Of a stretch of DNA of 9,724 nucleotides, positions 1 through 7,266 are shown one piece after another. The notes beneath the pieces are model-generated. The model saw nothing but the letters and a program-made list of their open reading frames with translations. It made no database searches and was not told where the DNA came from. The position numbers were made by a program, and so were the translations under genes. Location: NCBI GenBank assembly GCA_036478975.1, contig JAZGFA010000171.1, positions 1 to 9,724 of the forward strand, in the 5' to 3' direction. Within the stretch, counting starts at the first letter, position 1. Each line of letters begins with the position of its first letter. Origin of the DNA: Robiginitomaculum sp036478975 (GTDB lineage Bacteria; Pseudomonadota; Alphaproteobacteria; Caulobacterales; Maricaulaceae).

Positions 1-434
1 AATTAGGCGGAAAAACCGTGCGGGCCGGTGGAGCGCACGCGCGCGGCGGAGCCTTTATCAAACCGGCTATTTTGGACGTAACGGGTATGGATGTGCCGGA
101 CGAGGAAATCTTTGGCCCCGTCTTGCAAATTACCCGCGCCGTTGATTTTGACCGCGCCATGCAGGCGGCGAACGCGACGCGCTTTGGCCTCGCCGCCGGA
201 CTTATCTCTAGCAATGCGGATTTGTGGACACCGTTTGCGCGCGGTGTTCGGGCAGGGGTGGTCAACTTTAATCGGCCAACGACGGGCGCATCTGGCGCTC
301 TGCCCTTTGGCGGGCCGGGGGCTTCGGGCAATCATAATCCGGGGGCCTATTACGCCGCAGATTTTTGCGCTTGGCCCATGGCGAGTCAAATTTCTGATGT
401 GCTCGATTTTGTGCCGTCTAAAGGTATAAAGTGA
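1..434 (+). CDS. astD: N-succinylglutamate 5-semialdehyde dehydrogenase, C-terminal part (5' end outside window)
   Basis: Partial gene: the reading frame is open from the first bases (first full codon at 3) and ends with TGA at 432-434, leaving about 143 C-terminal residues of a protein usually near 490. AstD is an aldehyde dehydrogenase that oxidises N-succinylglutamate semialdehyde to N-succinylglutamate with NAD, the fourth step of the cytoplasmic AST arginine-degradation pathway. The visible part carries the ALDH-superfamily motif PDEEIFGPVLQI. It also has the AstD-type C-terminus: NRPTTGASGALPFGG, then GASGNHNPGAYYAADFCAWP. Those residues, rather than general ALDH similarity, make AstD the specific call. 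The catalytic Cys and Glu lie upstream of the window. The stop overlaps the astB start by 4 bases (GTGA), supporting a single operon and translational coupling. The GTG at 18 is internal, not a start. The family assignment is secure; substrate is inferred from the motif plus the astB neighbour. Confidence 0.93.
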   Translation, partial: LGGKTVRAGGAHARGGAFIKPAILDVTGMDVPDEEIFGPVLQITRAVDFDRAMQAANATRFGLAAGLISSNADLWTPFARGVRAGVVNFNRPTTGASGALPFGGPGASGNHNPGAYYAADFCAWPMASQISDVLDFVPSKGIK

Positions 435-1792
435 CACAGGCCAGCGAAGCTAATAAACAAGCAAGGGAAGCCAATTATGACGGACTGATTGGGCCGACCC
501 ATAATTATGGCGGCCTGTCCGCGGGCAATTTGGCGTCCGCCCGTAATGCGGGACTTATCGCCTCCCCGCGCGCCGCCGCTTTGCAAGGGCTGGGCAAGAT
601 GAAAATGATGGCGGATATGGGCTTTGTCCAAGGCATTTTGCCGCCGCAAGCCCGCCCGGATATTCCCATGCTTCGCGCCCTTGGCTATGGCGGAAATGCG
701 CGCGATATGATGGCGAGCGCGTGGCAGCATGATAGCGGCCTTATGCGCAATCTATATTCCGCTTCATCCATGTGGGCGGCGAATGCGGCGACCGTTAGCC
801 CGTCGGCTGACTGCAAGGATGGGCGCCTGCATTTAACGCCGGCAAATCTTTCAACCCTTCTGCACCGCTCCATTGAGCATGAGCAAACGGGCAGGGCGCT
901 TCGGGCCGCCTTTCCCTTTGCCCGCGTCCATGACGCCCTGCCCATGCAGGCGCGCTATAGCGATGAGGGGGCGGCAAACCATGTGCGCCTAAGCAGAAGC
1001 CGCGGCGCGCAGGGGGTGGAGCTATTCGTCTATGGCCGCGCCATTGGCGATAATGCGGCGACGGATTTCCCTGCCCGTCAAAGCCTTGACGCTAGCCGCG
1101 CCATTGCTCGCCTGCACGGGGTTGTGCCCGGGCGCACGGTGTTTGCGCGCCAGTCGGCAAAGGCGATTAACGCCGGCGCTTTTCATAATGATGTGGTGTG
1201 TGTCGGGGCGCTTGAAACCTTGTTTTACCATCAGCACGGTTTTGACGATAACGCCGCTATGCGGTGCGATATTATCGCGGCGGCGGATGGATTGTTTGAC
1301 CCAATATTTGTGGAAGTTCCAGAGGCCGAGGTTCCGCTCGCGGACGCGATTACGGCCTATCTGTTTAACTCCATGCTGGTGCAGGTTCCGGGCGAGGGCC
1401 GCCTGACCTTAATTGCGCCGCTAGAGACGCAGGAAATGGCGTCTACTAAAGCCTATTGCGAGCGCCTTGTCGCCAGTAATGGCCCGATTGGCGCGGTGAA
1501 ATATGTCGATGTACGCCAATCCATGCGCAATGGCGGCGGGCCTGCCTGCCTGCGCCTTCGGGTGGTTTTGACCGATGATGAACTTGCGCAGTGCAATCCG
1601 GATATGCTGATGAATGACGCTAAATATGGGCAATTATGCGGCTGGGTAAGCGCCCATTACCGCGAAAAGCTAGCCCCCGATGATTTACGTGATCCGGCCT
1701 TGATGGATGAGAGCTTTAGCGCGCTTGACGCCTTGACCAAAATTTTGGGCCTTGGCTCTGATTTCTATCCATTTCAGCGCGCCGCGGGCTAG
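431..1792 (+). CDS. astB: N-succinylarginine dihydrolase
   Basis: Complete gene of 453 residues (the E. coli protein has 447). AstB converts N-succinylarginine to N-succinylornithine, CO2 and two ammonia, the second AST-pathway step, in the cytoplasm. It belongs to the guanidino-group-modifying (pentein) superfamily. The start is GTG at 431, preceded by AAGG at 421-424 with 6-base spacing and overlapping the astD stop. The N-terminus YDGLIGPTHNYGGLSAGN (residues 16-33) is the family signature. The catalytic triad is visible: Glu179 in DEGAANH, His252 in AFHNDVV, and nucleophile Cys373 in MRNGGGPACLRLRV; by motif these match E. coli Glu174, His248 and Cys365. Nothing is missing or truncated. 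It is the last ast gene here: a convergent gene follows after 21 bases, so any astE must lie elsewhere. I found no regulatory site because the operon promoter is upstream of the window. Confidence 0.97.
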   Translation: MTQASEANKQAREANYDGLIGPTHNYGGLSAGNLASARNAGLIASPRAAALQGLGKMKMMADMGFVQGILPPQARPDIPMLRALGYGGNARDMMASAWQHDSGLMRNLYSASSMWAANAATVSPSADCKDGRLHLTPANLSTLLHRSIEHEQTGRALRAAFPFARVHDALPMQARYSDEGAANHVRLSRSRGAQGVELFVYGRAIGDNAATDFPARQSLDASRAIARLHGVVPGRTVFARQSAKAINAGAFHNDVVCVGALETLFYHQHGFDDNAAMRCDIIAAADGLFDPIFVEVPEAEVPLADAITAYLFNSMLVQVPGEGRLTLIAPLETQEMASTKAYCERLVASNGPIGAVKYVDVRQSMRNGGGPACLRLRVVLTDDELAQCNPDMLMNDAKYGQLCGWVSAHYREKLAPDDLRDPALMDESFSALDALTKILGLGSDFYPFQRAAG

Positions 1793-1813
1793 GCCAGCGC
1801 ACGGCAATCTAAG

Positions 1814-2671
1814 TCAGCGCGAAGCGGGGTAGCTTTGATCGCCGCGCGATAGCACGCTGTCCGCGTCGATGATTTGCTCAACGGCGTAGATTTCCCTGTC
1901 GCTTTGCAGGCTTTCGTAGAGCGGAGCAAAGTCTTGCTGGGTCGCGGTGAGTAGGTCATCGAAGCTATCGATAGCGAAATAAACCTGCTGAAAATCATCA
2001 ATGATATAATCGGTTTTCATGATGCGGCGTAGATCAAATTCAATCCGGTTGGGGGAGGGGCTTTCAATGGAAAACGCGCTTTCGGTCGCCGAGGAGGCTA
2101 TGCCGGCTCCGTAAATTTTTAGCCCGTCATCGGTTTTGATAAGGCCGAACTCCACCGTGTACCAATAGAGCCGCGCGAGGTTTTTCAAACAATCAAATTC
2201 CAAAGAGCGCATACCGCCTTGGCCATATGCCTGCATATAATCGGCAAAGACGGGCTGGGTTAGCATGGGCACATGGCCAAAGACGTCGTGGAAAACATCA
2301 GGCTCTTGGATGTAATCCATTTGGTCAAGGCCGCGAATAAACCGCCCCGCCGGAAAGCGGCGATTGGCCAGATGGTCAAAAAATACGTCGTCTGGCACAA
2401 GGTGAGGCACGGCAATTACCGTCCAGCCGGTTAAGGCGTGAAGCTTTTTATTGAGTTTTGTAAAATCAGGAATACCGCCCCTATTGAGGTCAAGCGCCTC
2501 AAGCCCCGCGTAAAACTCTGGCACGGCGCGATCTTTTAAAACCTCTATTTGGCGTGCGTAAAGCGTGTTCCAAATATCATGTTCTTCGGGCGTGTAAGCA
2601 TTCCATACTTGGTCGATAGTGAAATCCGCGCGCGGGGTTTGCGCGGTAATAATAGGGTCGTTAAGCGGCAT
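1814..2671 (-). CDS. phhA: Phenylalanine 4-monooxygenase (phenylalanine 4-hydroxylase)
   Basis: Complete gene of 285 residues, the size of monomeric bacterial enzymes that lack the eukaryotic regulatory ACT domain. It hydroxylates L-phenylalanine to L-tyrosine using O2, non-haem Fe(II) and a tetrahydropterin, in the cytoplasm. The 2-His-1-Glu iron site is intact: His128 and His133 in PDVFHDVFGHVP, and Glu174 in YWYTVEFGLI. Further family hallmarks are VPHLVPDDVFFDHLANRRFPAGRFIR (in part, residues 88-113) and YGAGIASSATES (187-198). The ATG at 2671 is preceded on its own strand by AGGA with about 10-base spacing, and no better upstream start is present. It runs in the same direction as the panE-like gene but is separated by 91 bases, so it may have its own promoter. 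It is convergent with astB. The usual partner phhB (pterin-4a-carbinolamine dehydratase) is not in this window. Confidence 0.96.
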   Translation of the reverse strand: MPLNDPIITAQTPRADFTIDQVWNAYTPEEHDIWNTLYARQIEVLKDRAVPEFYAGLEALDLNRGGIPDFTKLNKKLHALTGWTVIAVPHLVPDDVFFDHLANRRFPAGRFIRGLDQMDYIQEPDVFHDVFGHVPMLTQPVFADYMQAYGQGGMRSLEFDCLKNLARLYWYTVEFGLIKTDDGLKIYGAGIASSATESAFSIESPSPNRIEFDLRRIMKTDYIIDDFQQVYFAIDSFDDLLTATQQDFAPLYESLQSDREIYAVEQIIDADSVLSRGDQSYPASR

Positions 2672-2762
2672 GATTATCTAGTCCTATCTCGTGGTGAACA
2701 TCACCGCTATTAGAGCAGGCTTGCCGAGCCTTTACATGCTTTAAAGCGGGGATAATATGAAA
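2672..2762 (-). promoter_or_regulatory. Intergenic leader upstream of phhA with two short palindromes
   Basis: This 91-base gap separates the panE-like stop from the phhA start. It holds an interrupted palindrome, GGTGA-ACA-TCACC, at 2693-2705, about 22 bases upstream of the phhA ATG. It also holds a perfect 10-base palindrome, GCTTTAAAGC, at 2739-2748. A short GGCT/AGCC inverted repeat (2719-2731) has no T-run, so I do not call a terminator. I could not find a convincing -35/-10 pair. Either palindrome could be an operator for a phenylalanine-responsive regulator, but that is inference only. Confidence 0.3.
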
Positions 2763-3776
2763 TTATTTACCTAGTAAATTTAGCAATATTTTGCCCGACA
2801 GGCGCGGGGAGCGGCCATTTTCAAAAGCCTCATGAATGAGCGTGGTGATTTGGCTGTTTATGGGGACGGGGTGGCGAAGGGATTTGCCAAGCTTAACGAC
2901 CGCGCCGTTGATAAAGTCAATTTCCGTTGGCCGTCCGCGCTGTAAATCTTCCCACATGGAGGAGCGCGCCTTGGCGTCAATTTTTAGGATACGGTTCATT
3001 ATCGGCTGATAGAGAAAATTAGGCAGGCGCAAAAGTTTTGAGAGTTTATCCGGCGCTGCTTTTCCGATTTGCGCGGGCGTAATATTGGCGGCTTTTAGCA
3101 CGGATAGGGTTTCATCAATCGACAGGGCAAGAACCTTACGATAGGCACGGCCGCTCATTTCTTCGCGTAAGGTTAAGTCCGATAATGTGTTGATGGCGTT
3201 GTTAAGGTTTAGCAAAAGCTTGCCCCAGGCCACGCCGGTCATGTCGGCGCTTAGGCGCGCACTAAGCCCCGCGCCGTTCATGATTTGCGCGAGCCTATCC
3301 ATATGCGGGGCGTCTTGCATGATGATGTCACCCTCCGTTCCCATGTGGAAATGACCCTTTGGCCCGCGCACGACATTATTAGGTATCATCGCGCCGTGGA
3401 CGATATGGCGTGGCATTGCGGCGCGGATAATTTGCGGATTACCAATGCCGTTTTGCAGGCTGATAATGATGGCATCGGGCTTGGCTATCGGGGCAAGAAT
3501 TGCCGCGGCCTGCGCGCTGGCTGTGCTTTTCACCGTGACGAATATAATGTCGCAATGGGATAAAGCGGACGGGTCCGCGGCGTAATCTATGCGCCCAGCG
3601 GGGACGGTAAGAATTGGTAAGTCGTAATGGCTAATAGTCATGCCATAGGCGGCGATTTCGCTGGCCAGGGCCTCGCGTCCGACCATGGTGACATCAACTC
3701 CGCTATCCGTAAGCCGTCCGCCGACATAGCCGCCAATCGCGCCCGCTCCAAATATGCCAATGGAAAGCGGGGTCAT
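2763..3776 (-). CDS. panE: 2-dehydropantoate 2-reductase (ketopantoate reductase, PanE/ApbA family)
   Basis: Complete gene of 337 residues (the family is usually 290-340). The reference activity is NADPH-dependent reduction of 2-dehydropantoate to (R)-pantoate in pantothenate/CoA synthesis, in the cytoplasm. The N-terminal Rossmann motif is GAGAIG at residues 10-15 (context IGIFGAGAIGGYVGG). Lys186 in GVAWGKLLLNLNNAIN matches the catalytic lysine (E. coli Lys176), followed by Asn190. Ser273 and Glu285 in ARSSMWEDLQRGRPTEIDFING sit at the 12-residue spacing of the E. coli substrate-binding Ser244/Glu256. The ATG at 3774-3776 overlaps the asmA stop (ATGA), which suggests translational coupling. 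Its ribosome-binding site is only a purine-rich GAAGAAG stretch inside the asmA 3' end. Paralogues of this family reduce other 2-oxo acids, and neighbours give no pantothenate context, so the fold and chemistry are firm but the exact substrate is likely rather than proven. Confidence 0.85.
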   Translation of the reverse strand: MTPLSIGIFGAGAIGGYVGGRLTDSGVDVTMVGREALASEIAAYGMTISHYDLPILTVPAGRIDYAADPSALSHCDIIFVTVKSTASAQAAAILAPIAKPDAIIISLQNGIGNPQIIRAAMPRHIVHGAMIPNNVVRGPKGHFHMGTEGDIIMQDAPHMDRLAQIMNGAGLSARLSADMTGVAWGKLLLNLNNAINTLSDLTLREEMSGRAYRKVLALSIDETLSVLKAANITPAQIGKAAPDKLSKLLRLPNFLYQPIMNRILKIDAKARSSMWEDLQRGRPTEIDFINGAVVKLGKSLRHPVPINSQITTLIHEAFENGRSPRLSGKILLNLLGK

Positions 3777-6700
3777 GGATTTGGCACTTCTTCTTCTTCT
3801 GGCTGAGGTTCAGGCTCAATAATCGGCGTGGGCGCAAACGGGTTATTGCCGCCGAAAATATCGGTAATCCCGCCGCCTAATATACCGCCCAGCGCCTCTT
3901 GCGCTTTAATGCGGGCGCGCTCTGCCATGATTTCGGCGAGGGCGGCCTTATCAAGGCTAGGGCGCACAGCGCCAAAATCTCCCGATAGGCGCAGGGGAAT
4001 GCCATAGCCAGCAAGTCCGTCTGATTTTGGCGTGCCGTCATCTTTGGCTAAATGGGGGCGCAGGCTGAAATCCACGTGCTGGTGGCCAATATCGAGCGTG
4101 CCCGCGCCCTGCGCTCCGATGCCTTTGCCGCGAAGATTAAATTCATCGAGACTGACAATACCGCCGCTAATTTTAAACAGGCCGCGGATTCTATCGAACT
4201 GCGTTTTATGCGCCGCGCCAATGCCGCCGGGCACGGTGCGAGTTTTCCACGCATCCTCAATTCCGCTTAGCAGAATTTTTAAATCAACGCCGGATAGCTC
4301 CCCGTCCGAGAGTAGGAAATTTCCGCCGCCGGATAGGTTTTGCATGAGGGCGGATTGGCTATGGCCGGCGCCGGTTATGGAAAACGTAATATCGGTATCG
4401 CCCGTGACCTTGTCAAAATCTGCCGCCGCGCCAAATAGCTGAGGCGCGCTTAAGGATTTAAGCGCTATGTCTAGGCTGACGGCAGGGGGGAGGGCGGCCC
4501 CGTCTACTATGAACGTCACATCGCCTTCGCCGCTATAAAGCTGCGCATTCGGGATTTTTGCGGTTAATTTTCCATCGGCTAGCACTGTGTCAATATTGCT
4601 CTCGCCTAGGGTTAGGCGGTTTGTGATGACATTGGGCGTGGTCAAAGTCAGGGTCGCATTAACCGCGCGAAGCGGGGAGAAATCAAGCGGGCTTTTACTC
4701 CACGGCTTGATGCCCCCCGTGCGCTCTTGCTGGGAGGCGTGCCCCGTATAGGGGGTTAAATCTAACCCGCTTAGGGCGAGGTTTCCGGTGAGGTTAGGGG
4801 CGCCGCTGCTAAGGCTCAAGCCAAATGCGCCTTGGCCGGATATCGCGTCAAAGCTTAGGGCGGCGTCATCAAATTTTATATTTTTAGCCGAGCCGCTGAC
4901 CGTGCCTGATAGGGAAAACGGGCCGTAAGCTTGGCCGTTATTTTGCGCAGGCAGGGCAATTCCCGTAGCGGCGGCGAGGGCGCGCACGGAAGCCGTAGCC
5001 AGCTCCATCTTGCCGGACAAGGTGAGGGCTTCGCCAAGACGGGCCGCGCCATTGTCAATCTGCGCCGTTAAAAGCCCGCCCATAAGCTGGGCGTCTAAAG
5101 CGGTGATAGAGGGGGCCGATAGGGGGCCGCTAATGTGACCCTTCGTGGTAAAGCCGCCGGCAATATCCGCGTAGGCAATGGGCGTGTCTAGGGATTGCGA
5201 TAGGGTTTTAAGGGAGTCGATATGGGCCGTTAAATCACCATCTAGTCTTGGCCGCGCTCCGGCGGAAAACGCTCCGGCGTAATGGGCTTTTAGTCCGTCG
5301 CCGCTAAGGGCGGCGTCGAGATTTGAAAAGGACAGCGCGTTGACGGGGCCCTTTAGACTGCCGCTTGCGCGTATGTTTGACAGGGCGGTCAGCGCCTTAT
5401 GCTCTATGCCGAGGGCGGTGAGCGCAGCCTTGGGCGCTGTGATATTGGCGGTAAACTCACCGCCTAAGGAGGGGGCTGTGCCCGTGGTAATATCGCCGCT
5501 ATAGCTTGCGGTGAGAACGCTCCCGCTAATATCCGCCTCAAGCGCTGTTATGGATAATGCGTCAAACGCGCCGGAAATATTGCCCTTGGCATTGCCCGTC
5601 GAGATAAGGGCTAAGGCAGGATGCGTAAGGGAGAGGGCGGAATTTACGCGGGTCATATCCAAAATATTTGCGGTGAAATTTCCCGACAAGGCGGGGGCGC
5701 CGCCCAGACTTATGTCGCCTTGATATTTTGCGGTTAGGGCGCTGCCGCCTATATCTACGTCAAGTTTAGCAATCGACAGGGCGTTGGCCGCGCCAGAAAT
5801 CACGCCCTGCGCGTTCCCGTGAGATATAAGCCCTATCGCCTCGTGTTTAATATTGAGCGCTTTGGCTATGGCCTGCATATCCGTAATGTCGGCGGTGAAA
5901 TTGCCGCCAAGCTTTGGCGTCTCGCCGAGGGTGACATCGCCCTGATAGGCCGCGTCAATCGCAGCTCCGCTAGCCTTTAACTTCACGTCTGAGATGGATA
6001 AAGCTTTCACCGAGCCTGAAATGCTAGCCAATATTTCGGCGGTTTCGATCAAAGTGGCTCCCTTTATATCGCCCTCTAGATTTGGCTCAATCGCTTTCAT
6101 GAGGGCGCGGGCATCGGTGATGTCGACGCTTAGTTTCCCATCAAGCTTTGGGCTTATGGCGCCGCCAAGCCGCGTCTCTGCCTTGCCGTGAAACTGCGCG
6201 CTAAGGTGCAGCCCAGCCATGGATAGGGCGGCGCCGGTTAGCTTAATATGCTCTGGGCCATAGGTAAGCTGGCCCTTTAAAGCTCCGCTCTGGGCTAATT
6301 GCGCATAGGGAATGTCGAAATTGGCGATTTCAATCGCCGAGGCCATATCCTTGATTTGCAGGTCGATATGTGTGGTTAGGGCCAGTCCGTTATCGCCGTC
6401 TGCGCGCGCCGCCAAGGTTCCGTCAAGGGTGAGGTTAGCGAGGGGTGAGCTTAGGGCGAGGGTGAAGGGGGCCGCCTGTTTTTGGGTAAAGGATCGGGGC
6501 GTATCTAGGCTCGCCTTAATGTTCATTTCTATGCCGTCCAAAGTAAAGGCGCCATTGACGTTGACGGTTTCATCAAGCGCCGGCATGGCTACGGTCATAT
6601 TTACGGCGCGAAGCTTATGGGCCATGCCCGACTGCGCGTCTTGATAGCTAATGCTGCCATTGGTAATTTTGAACGCGCCGATTGAGGTTTCAAGCGCTTT

Positions 6701-7120
6701 GGTTTCTGATTCGCCCTTGGGCGCTTTTGCCGCCTCAAATTCCCAATTTGCGTAGCCATCCTTATCACGAATAAGCGTGATTTCCGGCTCCACAAGATTA
6801 AAGCTGACTATCTCCACCCGTTTTGACAATAGCGGAAGCAGTTTAATGCGCGCGCTCAGTTCACGCATCTGCATGAACGGGACGTCCTGCGTAAACCCGT
6901 CGGGATTGGCGATGGTTACGGCCATTGCCTTCGCCTCAAGGCGCGGCAATACGGAAAGCTTTACGTCGCCGTCAATGGTCACCGCGCGGCCAAGAGCGCT
7001 GCTCACCTGCTGAGTGATTTTATCCTTATAGACCGAGGCCGGCACAAGGGAGGGCAGGGCCACCATGGCGACAAGCAAAAGCGCTATGATTAGGCAGAGC
7101 GCTATCAGAAACTTTTTCAT
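3773..7120 (-). CDS. AsmA family protein, long form with internal tandem repeats
   Basis: 1115 residues from the ATG at 7118-7120. I chose this start because GGAAGG lies 8 bases upstream and because residues 1-27 (MKKFLIALCLIIALLLVAMV onward) form a proper N-terminal membrane anchor. The more upstream ATG at 7198 would put 26 polar residues before it. The segment after the anchor, with VTIDGDVKLSVLPRLEAKAMAVTIANPDGF, is the typical AsmA N-terminal region. The C-terminal AsmA-like region spans roughly 885-1055, with LSGGGNFLLSDGELSGVDL and LRGKGIGAQGAGTLDIG. The protein should sit in the inner membrane with a long beta-rich periplasmic body. AsmA relatives (TamB, YhdP, AsmA) are linked to outer-membrane homeostasis and proposed phospholipid transfer. 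Residues about 288-708 are six related repeats, the last five at a spacing of exactly 74. The tail 1091-1115 is Pro/Glu-rich. It is nearly twice the length of E. coli AsmA (617). It overlaps the downstream panE-like start by 4 bases. Confidence 0.9.
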   Translation of the reverse strand: MKKFLIALCLIIALLLVAMVALPSLVPASVYKDKITQQVSSALGRAVTIDGDVKLSVLPRLEAKAMAVTIANPDGFTQDVPFMQMRELSARIKLLPLLSKRVEIVSFNLVEPEITLIRDKDGYANWEFEAAKAPKGESETKALETSIGAFKITNGSISYQDAQSGMAHKLRAVNMTVAMPALDETVNVNGAFTLDGIEMNIKASLDTPRSFTQKQAAPFTLALSSPLANLTLDGTLAARADGDNGLALTTHIDLQIKDMASAIEIANFDIPYAQLAQSGALKGQLTYGPEHIKLTGAALSMAGLHLSAQFHGKAETRLGGAISPKLDGKLSVDITDARALMKAIEPNLEGDIKGATLIETAEILASISGSVKALSISDVKLKASGAAIDAAYQGDVTLGETPKLGGNFTADITDMQAIAKALNIKHEAIGLISHGNAQGVISGAANALSIAKLDVDIGGSALTAKYQGDISLGGAPALSGNFTANILDMTRVNSALSLTHPALALISTGNAKGNISGAFDALSITALEADISGSVLTASYSGDITTGTAPSLGGEFTANITAPKAALTALGIEHKALTALSNIRASGSLKGPVNALSFSNLDAALSGDGLKAHYAGAFSAGARPRLDGDLTAHIDSLKTLSQSLDTPIAYADIAGGFTTKGHISGPLSAPSITALDAQLMGGLLTAQIDNGAARLGEALTLSGKMELATASVRALAAATGIALPAQNNGQAYGPFSLSGTVSGSAKNIKFDDAALSFDAISGQGAFGLSLSSGAPNLTGNLALSGLDLTPYTGHASQQERTGGIKPWSKSPLDFSPLRAVNATLTLTTPNVITNRLTLGESNIDTVLADGKLTAKIPNAQLYSGEGDVTFIVDGAALPPAVSLDIALKSLSAPQLFGAAADFDKVTGDTDITFSITGAGHSQSALMQNLSGGGNFLLSDGELSGVDLKILLSGIEDAWKTRTVPGGIGAAHKTQFDRIRGLFKISGGIVSLDEFNLRGKGIGAQGAGTLDIGHQHVDFSLRPHLAKDDGTPKSDGLAGYGIPLRLSGDFGAVRPSLDKAALAEIMAERARIKAQEALGGILGGGITDIFGGNNPFAPTPIIEPEPQPEEEEVPNP
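4997..6259 (-). repeat. Protein-level tandem repeat array (about 74 residues, 222 bases per unit) within the AsmA-like gene
   Basis: Equivalent motifs of the form G-x2-x-ALSI-x-LD...YxGD...P-x-LGGxFTAxI begin at residues 369, 443, 517, 591 and 665 of the AsmA-like protein, a spacing of exactly 74 each time. A more diverged copy begins near residue 288. Examples are YQGDVTLGETPKLGGNFTAD, YQGDISLGGAPALSGNFTAN and YSGDITTGTAPSLGGEFTAN. At DNA level the copies have diverged considerably, so this is an old or selected protein repeat and not a recent satellite expansion. Confidence 0.8.
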
Positions 7121-7266
7121 TGAAAGGCCCTTCCGCAATGCGCGCCAATATATGTGTTGCCAATTGGGCTTATATGGGTTTTCTCCTATGTTTAACATTA
7201 AAATTAGGTATTATGGGTGGAAATCGCCACCTTAAATGGCGAGACATAACAGAGTGGAGATGAATT
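7121..7266. promoter_or_regulatory. Divergent promoter region between asmA-like and M48 protease genes
   Basis: This 146-base gap separates two genes transcribed away from each other, so at least two promoters are expected. On the + strand, TATTAT at 7209-7214 is a plausible -10 for the M48 gene, with no good -35. On the - strand, TATAAG (complement of 7169-7174) is a plausible -10 for asmA, about 42 bases before the start, with only a weak TGTTAA 17 bases further upstream. Two overlapping, mutually exclusive inverted repeats lie on the M48 side: GGTGG/CCACC (7216-7220 with 7227-7231) and TCGCCA/TGGCGA (7224-7229 with 7237-7242). The M48 ribosome-binding site GGAG is at 7256-7259. Promoter positions are tentative. 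Confidence 0.4.

Noticed and set aside
3..437. A 144-codon open frame on the - strand opposite astD
   Set aside because: The + strand frame matches AstD motifs and is coupled to astB; the antisense frame is a by-product of GC-rich codon usage.
1032..1406. A 124-codon + strand frame inside astB
   Set aside because: It is out of frame with a complete AstB whose catalytic residues span this stretch, and its translation shows no motif of its own.
4997..6259. The repeat array as a CRISPR or recent DNA satellite
   Set aside because: The 222-base units are fully coding, diverged at DNA level and have no short conserved repeat with unique spacers; the periodicity is a protein property.
7121..7198. 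An upstream ATG at 7198 as the start of the AsmA-like protein
   Set aside because: It would add 26 polar residues before the membrane anchor, whereas the ATG at 7120 has GGAAGG 8 bases upstream and yields a proper N-terminal anchor.
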